Assembly: GCA_046756565.1 (NCBI GenBank)
Contig: JBHHWO010000001.1
Coordinates: forward strand, 1-64,000
Direction: 5' to 3'
DNA from: CALZIK01 sp046756565
GTDB lineage: Bacteria; Acidobacteriota; Thermoanaerobaculia; Multivoradales; JAHEKO01
Length of the DNA stretch: 64,000 bases
The position numbers and the translations under genes are program-made. The notes beneath the pieces were generated by a model. That model was not told where the DNA came from. It saw only the letters and a program-made list of their open reading frames with translations, and ran no database searches. Below, one piece after another: positions 60,070 to 64,000 of this stretch (the stretch's first letter is position 1; each line of letters begins with the position of its first letter).

Positions 60070-60597
60070 GTGTCAGAACCGTTTCTTGCCGAAGTCAGGA
60101 TCGTCGGATTCAATTTCGCACCGCGTGGGTGGGCTTTCTGCGACGGGCAGATCCTGCCCATCAACCAGAACCAGTCGCTGTACTCGCTCTTGGGAACCAC
60201 CTACGGCGGTGACGGGCGCACGTCATTTGCGCTTCCCGATCTGCGCGGCCGAACGCCGCTCCACGTCGGCTCCTCGAACGGCACGGGTCACCTCTTGGGA
60301 GGCAAGGGCGGCGAGGAAACGCATACGCTCTCGGCGGCGGAGATGGCCCAGCACACTCACACACTCAGGGCTTCCAATGCCAGCGCCACCCAGGTGTCAG
60401 CCGGTGGCAACGTTCTGGCCCGCGCATCGGCCACCGTCGGCACGATCTACGCCGCGACCGATGCCACCCTCAACACCAACATGGCCAGCACCGCGATCGC
60501 GAACGCCGGCGGCGGCCAGGGCCACGAGAACATGCAACCCTACATCGCAGTCAACTTCTGCATCGCGCTGCGGGGCCTGTTCCCTTCGCGGAACTAG
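60070..60597 (+). CDS. Tail-collar/MdpB-like protein, copy 1
   Basis: About 175 residues from GTG 60070 with AAGGAGG five bases upstream. The phage tail-collar (PF07484) domain is plain: NFAPRGWAFCDGQILPINQN then YSLLGTTYGGDGRTSFALPD and RGRTPLHVG. The C-terminal ~90 residues (SAAEMAQHTH ... QPYIAVNFCIALRGLFP) form the second half of the fold, as in the microcystin-related protein MdpB. Three paralogues lie in a row. Bacterial homologues are found at surfaces, but the function is not established. Confidence 0.9.
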   Translation: MSEPFLAEVRIVGFNFAPRGWAFCDGQILPINQNQSLYSLLGTTYGGDGRTSFALPDLRGRTPLHVGSSNGTGHLLGGKGGEETHTLSAAEMAQHTHTLRASNASATQVSAGGNVLARASATVGTIYAATDATLNTNMASTAIANAGGGQGHENMQPYIAVNFCIALRGLFPSRN

Positions 60598-60610
60598 AGG
60601 AGGGAAGAGA

Positions 60611-61123
60611 ATGTCAGAACCATTTGTCGGAGAAATCCGTATGTTCGCTGGCAATTTCGCCCCGCGTGGCTGGGCCTTCTGTGACGGCCAACTGCTCGCC
60701 GTTTCGCAAAACGACGCCCTGTTCTCACTGCTCGGAACCATCTACGGCGGCGACGGCCGGACCACCTACGGCCTGCCCGACATGCGCGGGAGCATTCCGA
60801 TCCACGCCGGGAGCGGCCCCGGCCTATCGCCGCGCAAGCTGGGGGCCAAGGGGGGCGCCGAGAAGGTCACCGTGACGACCAACCAGCTTCCCTCGCACAG
60901 CCACGACTTCAAGGCATCGACCACCAACGGCGTCAACGACTCACCGGAAGGAACGGTCTTCGGATCCGGTATCGCGGACGTTTTCCACGCCACGCCCTCG
61001 ACGGACATGCGAGCAGCCATGGTCCAGGCCACGGGTGGCAGCCGGAGTCACACCAACCTCATGCCTTTCCTGTGCATCCATTTCATCATCGCCCTCTTCG
61101 GCATCTACCCGTCGCAGCACTAG
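60611..61123 (+). CDS. Tail-collar/MdpB-like protein, copy 2
   Basis: 170 residues, thirteen bases after copy 1, with GGAGGGAAGAGA before ATG 60611. It opens MSEPFVGEIRMFAGNFAPRG and shares the WAFCDGQLLAVSQN and GTIYGGDGRTTYGLPD core. The central loop (residues ~95-140) differs from both sister copies, the usual place of variation in collar proteins. It ends MPFLCIHFIIALFGIYPSQ. Confidence 0.9.
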   Translation: MSEPFVGEIRMFAGNFAPRGWAFCDGQLLAVSQNDALFSLLGTIYGGDGRTTYGLPDMRGSIPIHAGSGPGLSPRKLGAKGGAEKVTVTTNQLPSHSHDFKASTTNGVNDSPEGTVFGSGIADVFHATPSTDMRAAMVQATGGSRSHTNLMPFLCIHFIIALFGIYPSQH

Positions 61124-61135
61124 AGGAAACACGGA

Positions 61136-61660
61136 ATGTCAGAACCTTTTACAGCGGAAATCCGCATTTTCGCCGGTAACTTCGCGCCCCGCGGCTGGGC
61201 GTTCTGCAACGGCCAACTGCTCCCGGTTTCCCAGAACACGGCCCTCTTCTCTCTGATCGGCACCATCTATGGCGGCGATGGCAGAACCACAACAGCCCTA
61301 CCCAACCTCAAAGGACGTGCGCCGATGCACCCCGGCAGAGGTCCGGGACTCACGAGTCGGCGGCTCGGCCAGAGGGGTGGCGTCGAGAGCGTCACGCTCA
61401 CCGAAGCTCAGATTCCGAACCACACGCATACGCCACGTGGGTCGGATACCGCGGCCAACTCCAACAGCCCGACCAACACGGCGACGTCGCGTCCCTCCGG
61501 TCGAGGAGCGGGTTGGTACATCAACAACGATGGCAACGTCAACATGCGTAGCGGCGCCCTCGCTAACACTGGCGGGGGCCAGGCCCACAACAACATGCAG
61601 CCATTCCTGGCGATGAACTTCATCATCGCTCTGGTCGGCCTGTATCCCAGCCGGAGCTAG
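61136..61660 (+). CDS. Tail-collar/MdpB-like protein, copy 3
   Basis: 174 residues, twelve bases after copy 2, with GAGGAAA upstream of ATG 61136. It opens MSEPFTAEIRIFAGNFAPRG and shares the collar core (WAFCNGQLLPVSQN, GTIYGGDGRTTTALPN, RGGVESVTLTEAQIPNHTHT). The loop of residues ~95-135 is again different (TPRGSDTAANSNSP). A strong terminator follows 25 bases after its stop, so the three genes form one transcription unit. Confidence 0.9.
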   Translation: MSEPFTAEIRIFAGNFAPRGWAFCNGQLLPVSQNTALFSLIGTIYGGDGRTTTALPNLKGRAPMHPGRGPGLTSRRLGQRGGVESVTLTEAQIPNHTHTPRGSDTAANSNSPTNTATSRPSGRGAGWYINNDGNVNMRSGALANTGGGQAHNNMQPFLAMNFIIALVGLYPSRS

Positions 61661-61684
61661 GCCGAGTCTCAACAACGCGGTTCC

Positions 61685-61720
61685 CACGGCGGCTTCCCCG
61701 CGACCGGGGAAGCCGCCGTG
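61685..61720 (+). terminator. Intrinsic terminator after the MdpB-like cluster
   Basis: A perfect 15-bp stem (CACGGCGGCTTCCCC, loop GCGACC, mirrored arm) is followed by ACTTTCT. The U-run is weak but the stem is very stable. Confidence 0.85.
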
Positions 61721-61749
61721 ACTTTCTAAAGGAACACCGTCACGCCATC

Positions 61750-62364
61750 ATGCCCGACGACCATCTGACATACCTGAAATCCGACGTGCCAGCGGGCACG
61801 TCGGGAGAATGGACGATCGAGACCTTCGAGGTCAGGAAGCAACCCGGCGTCGACCGGCGACCCGAGTGCTTCCGGTCGCCGCCCGGCCGATACACGCGTC
61901 TCCGCCAGGGCGGCACGGTGTTCATGACGGACCTCTACGACGAGTGGTACACGCAGCTCGATGGGATCAGAGAGGCGCGCCGACGAGGGGGTGAGATCCT
62001 GGTGACCGGCCTCGGCCTGGGCGTCGTCGCCGAATCGATCCTCGCCGGTCACGACTCGAAGGTCGAGCTCGTCACGGTCGTCGAGTACTCAGCGGACGTG
62101 ATCCGGCTGGTCGCTCCGCATCTTCGCGAGAAGCTCGGACCCAGGCTCGAAATCGTCCAAGCCGGCGCCTATGAATGGCTGCCGCCCGCAGGCTCCCACT
62201 ACACGGTCGGCTGGCACGATATCTGGGACAACCCGCTCGATCCGGATTGCCTCGCAGAAATGGACGCGTTGGAATCACGATACAGCCCCTTCTGCGACTG
62301 GCAGAGCTCCTGGCCGCGCAGCTTCCAACGGGAAGCCGGCCACACGCCGGCACCGCCCGGGTAG
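61750..62364 (+). CDS. SAM-binding-fold (spermidine synthase/methyltransferase-like) protein
   Basis: 204 residues. The Rossmann core reads ILVTGLGLGVVAESIL (a GxGxG-type SAM/dcSAM loop near residue 85), VELVTVVEYSADVIRLVAPH for the acidic second strand, and SHYTVGWHDIWDNP where the catalytic/DxxD-like loop would be. There is an additional ~75-residue N-terminal part. The order of elements is like spermidine synthases, but the catalytic aspartate pattern is not clear, so a methyltransferase or an inactive relative is equally possible. It lies downstream of the MdpB-like genes but beyond their terminator. Confidence 0.7.
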   Translation: MPDDHLTYLKSDVPAGTSGEWTIETFEVRKQPGVDRRPECFRSPPGRYTRLRQGGTVFMTDLYDEWYTQLDGIREARRRGGEILVTGLGLGVVAESILAGHDSKVELVTVVEYSADVIRLVAPHLREKLGPRLEIVQAGAYEWLPPAGSHYTVGWHDIWDNPLDPDCLAEMDALESRYSPFCDWQSSWPRSFQREAGHTPAPPG

Positions 62365-62469
62365 GAGCCTACCGGCCCCTCACTGTAGGCCGACGATCCA
62401 CGTCTCGCCCAACGAGTTCCGAGCGGAGATGTCCGTCTCCCAACCCGAGGGGTGGGAGAAGGAGAATGA

Positions 62470-64000
62470 TCAGAAGATCCCGCCACTCGGCTTGGCGCAA
62501 GCCGTGCCGGTGATCGGGATCGACCCCCCATCCACGTCGACGAAGGGCGGATTGAGCGTTGCGCTCGGCGTGCCGGTACCAGCGTCTCTCGTGTTTGGAC
62601 CGCCTCGCACGCCGTCGTCGGCCAACTCGGCCTCGCAGTCTCCGGTGGAGCCGCCCGTACAGGGACCGGACGCCGCGTTGTTGACCGTGCCCTGGTACAG
62701 CACGATGGACCCTACGCCCGCCTCTTCCTCGAACTCGAAGCCGTCGGGTGAGACCGCGGTGTCGAGCGCCACGCATATCGTGCCGCCGCCACCCACGTTC
62801 GACGACTCGAATTCGACCGTCTCGGTCGTTGAAAAGAAGGCCTGGTCGTGGAACACCATCGTCTCGTTCTCGATCGACAGGTCGAGGTTGCCGCCGTTCC
62901 TCACCCGGTTTCGTGTCGGGATACCCGGCACGGTAAAGGTGCCGAAGAACGGGTCCGGGCTGAAGAAGTCGTCTCGCCCGCGATGGCTGTTGCCGGTGAT
63001 GAGCACCGCCGCCGAGGCGTTCCGATCGCCTCGGAGGAGGTAGGGCGAATTGATCGGACCGTTGAACACGTTGTCGTTGACTCGCACCTGGGCGTCGCCG
63101 TTGACCGAGCCACCACCGCCGCCGACGTCGTTCTCGAAGATGAGTGAGAGAGCTCCGTCGCCGCCAGCGGCCGTCATGATCTCGTCGGTCGTGCTGCCCA
63201 TCCGATCGTCCGGTCCGACAGCCACGCCGAACTGGTTGTACTCGACGATGCCGTCCAGTGTGCCGCCGCGCATGCGCAGCGCCAAGCCGCCCTGAGGGAA
63301 GTTACCGAACGTCGAGAGCGTGCTCGAGTGGTCGGTGACCCGGAAGGTATTGTTGGCGACTATGGCGTCGAGGTCGCCGGAAGCGCTGGCCTGGTGGGCG
63401 ATCAGGACAGAGGCGAACTTGCAGTTGATGAACTCGTTGCCGTCGTCGCCGTCCACGTGACCCGCAGTGGTATCCGTCTGATCACCGATCGTGACAGTCG
63501 TAGTGGTCGAGCCCTCGGAGGACACGGAGATGCAGAACCTGCCGAGCGAAGCGATGGTGCCGCTGGTGAACTCTTTGTAGGCGTCGGTGAAGTCGCTGTC
63601 GGTGACCGTGACCGCGAGCGAGCCCGAGGAAGCGGAGAACAGCTCCAAAAGGGCGGCTCCCCGCCTGAACAAGCTGCCCGTCACGCTGGCTGTGCCGTCG
63701 ATGCCGACAATTCGAATTGCTCCCTCGTCCTGATTGTCGGCGAGCCCGGCGACATGGAACCGGTTGGTGTCCTCGAGCAGGCTGTCGACCACGGTGAGGC
63801 CGGTCCAAGTGGTCGCCGAGACGCCGTTCGTGAAGAGAGCGCCGTTGACCGCCTGGTCGCTGATTCGCCGGATGATCGTATTGTCGAGAGTCAGGCCACC
63901 GCCAACGGCCTCGCCGTGAATGGCGTCGTCCTGGCTGCGGTCATCGATCACTCCGGCCGTGGTGCCAATGTCCTCGAAGAGCATGTTCTCGAAAGTCACC
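62470..64000 (-). CDS. Large secreted repeat protein, 5' end missing (parallel beta-helix-like)
   Basis: The last ~509 residues of a protein whose start lies beyond the right edge of the window. The sequence is a series of Asn/Gly-rich turns and short hydrophobic strands (LTLDNTIIRRISDQAVNGAL, GLTVVDSLLEDTNRFHVAGL, AVLITGNSHRGRDDFFSPDP) of 20-30-residue periodicity. This is what one sees in right-handed beta-helix proteins of the pectate-lyase or choice-of-anchor type. There is no membrane helix or sorting motif at the C-terminus, which ends in IPITGTACAKPSGG. Probably exported. The function is not assigned. Confidence 0.75.
   Translation of the reverse strand, partial: VTFENMLFEDIGTTAGVIDDRSQDDAIHGEAVGGGLTLDNTIIRRISDQAVNGALFTNGVSATTWTGLTVVDSLLEDTNRFHVAGLADNQDEGAIRIVGIDGTASVTGSLFRRGAALLELFSASSGSLAVTVTDSDFTDAYKEFTSGTIASLGRFCISVSSEGSTTTTVTIGDQTDTTAGHVDGDDGNEFINCKFASVLIAHQASASGDLDAIVANNTFRVTDHSSTLSTFGNFPQGGLALRMRGGTLDGIVEYNQFGVAVGPDDRMGSTTDEIMTAAGGDGALSLIFENDVGGGGGSVNGDAQVRVNDNVFNGPINSPYLLRGDRNASAAVLITGNSHRGRDDFFSPDPFFGTFTVPGIPTRNRVRNGGNLDLSIENETMVFHDQAFFSTTETVEFESSNVGGGGTICVALDTAVSPDGFEFEEEAGVGSIVLYQGTVNNAASGPCTGGSTGDCEAELADDGVRGGPNTRDAGTGTPSATLNPPFVDVDGGSIPITGTACAKPSGGIF

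Noticed and set aside
57747..62364. Prophage remnant
   Set aside because: Tail-collar domains and a Doc toxin occur, but there is no integrase, capsid, terminase, portal, lysis or attachment site. The neighbours are ordinary chromosomal genes.

Overview
The window is 64 kb of GC-rich bacterial DNA with about 48 supported protein genes and no rRNA, tRNA, CRISPR array or complete insertion sequence that I could recognise. The gene mix points to an Acidobacteriota-like organism, perhaps near Thermoanaerobaculia. That mix includes many secreted repeat proteins, a CytoC_RC-type dihaem cytochrome with TPRs, a multihaem cytochrome beside a CRTAC1/ASPIC-UnbV protein, a CHAT-TPR protein with a sigma factor, and short 'LSGSW' exported proteins. 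This placement is inference, since no marker gene settles it.

Layout. 0-5 kb: cell-envelope glycosylation genes on the minus strand (TPR membrane glycosyltransferase-like protein, DMT-like half transporter, two GT2 enzymes). 5-9 kb: an exported LVIVD beta-propeller protein facing a collagen-like secreted protein, with a clear terminator between them. 9-16 kb: CNT nucleoside transporter, nucleotidyltransferase-like protein coupled to an acyl-CoA synthetase, DinB protein, exported small proteins and a c-type cytochrome. 16.5-27 kb: a 2617-residue DUF11-type surface protein built from a duplicated block of eight domains, and a second secreted protein ending in a similar coat-hanger-like module. 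27-32 kb: a plus-strand set of amidohydrolase lipoprotein, glutamine amidotransferase, AhpD-like protein and an unusual radical SAM/SPASM protein. 32-39 kb: malic enzyme, dihaem cytochrome, RRM protein, TypA/BipA and NDH-2.

39-43.5 kb holds the most interesting locus. It is a tight minus-strand cassette of ECF-type sigma factor, membrane zinc-finger anti-sigma-like protein, exported TPR-CHAT protease-like protein with a C-terminal membrane anchor, and a small Ig-fold-like protein. All four cistrons appear to use non-ATG starts. The arrangement suggests proteolytic control of a sigma factor across the membrane. It recalls, without CRISPR genes, the TPR-CHAT plus RpoE logic of type III-E loci.

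43.5-51 kb: outer-membrane-type proteins, a lipoprotein, and the multihaem cytochrome/CRTAC1-TPR pair. 51-57.5 kb: SWIM-SNF2 helicase, a 166-bp MITE-like element with perfect 18-bp ends, and a FeoB gene overlapping a zinc-ribbon-FeoA gene. 57.7-62.4 kb: a DUF6916-like protein, an RHH-Doc toxin-antitoxin pair with a near-perfect palindromic operator over its promoter, a GNAT enzyme, a basic-tailed protein, three tandem MdpB/tail-collar paralogues, and a SAM-binding-fold protein. The window ends inside a large secreted repeat protein. Dispersed palindromic repeats of several families lie between genes.
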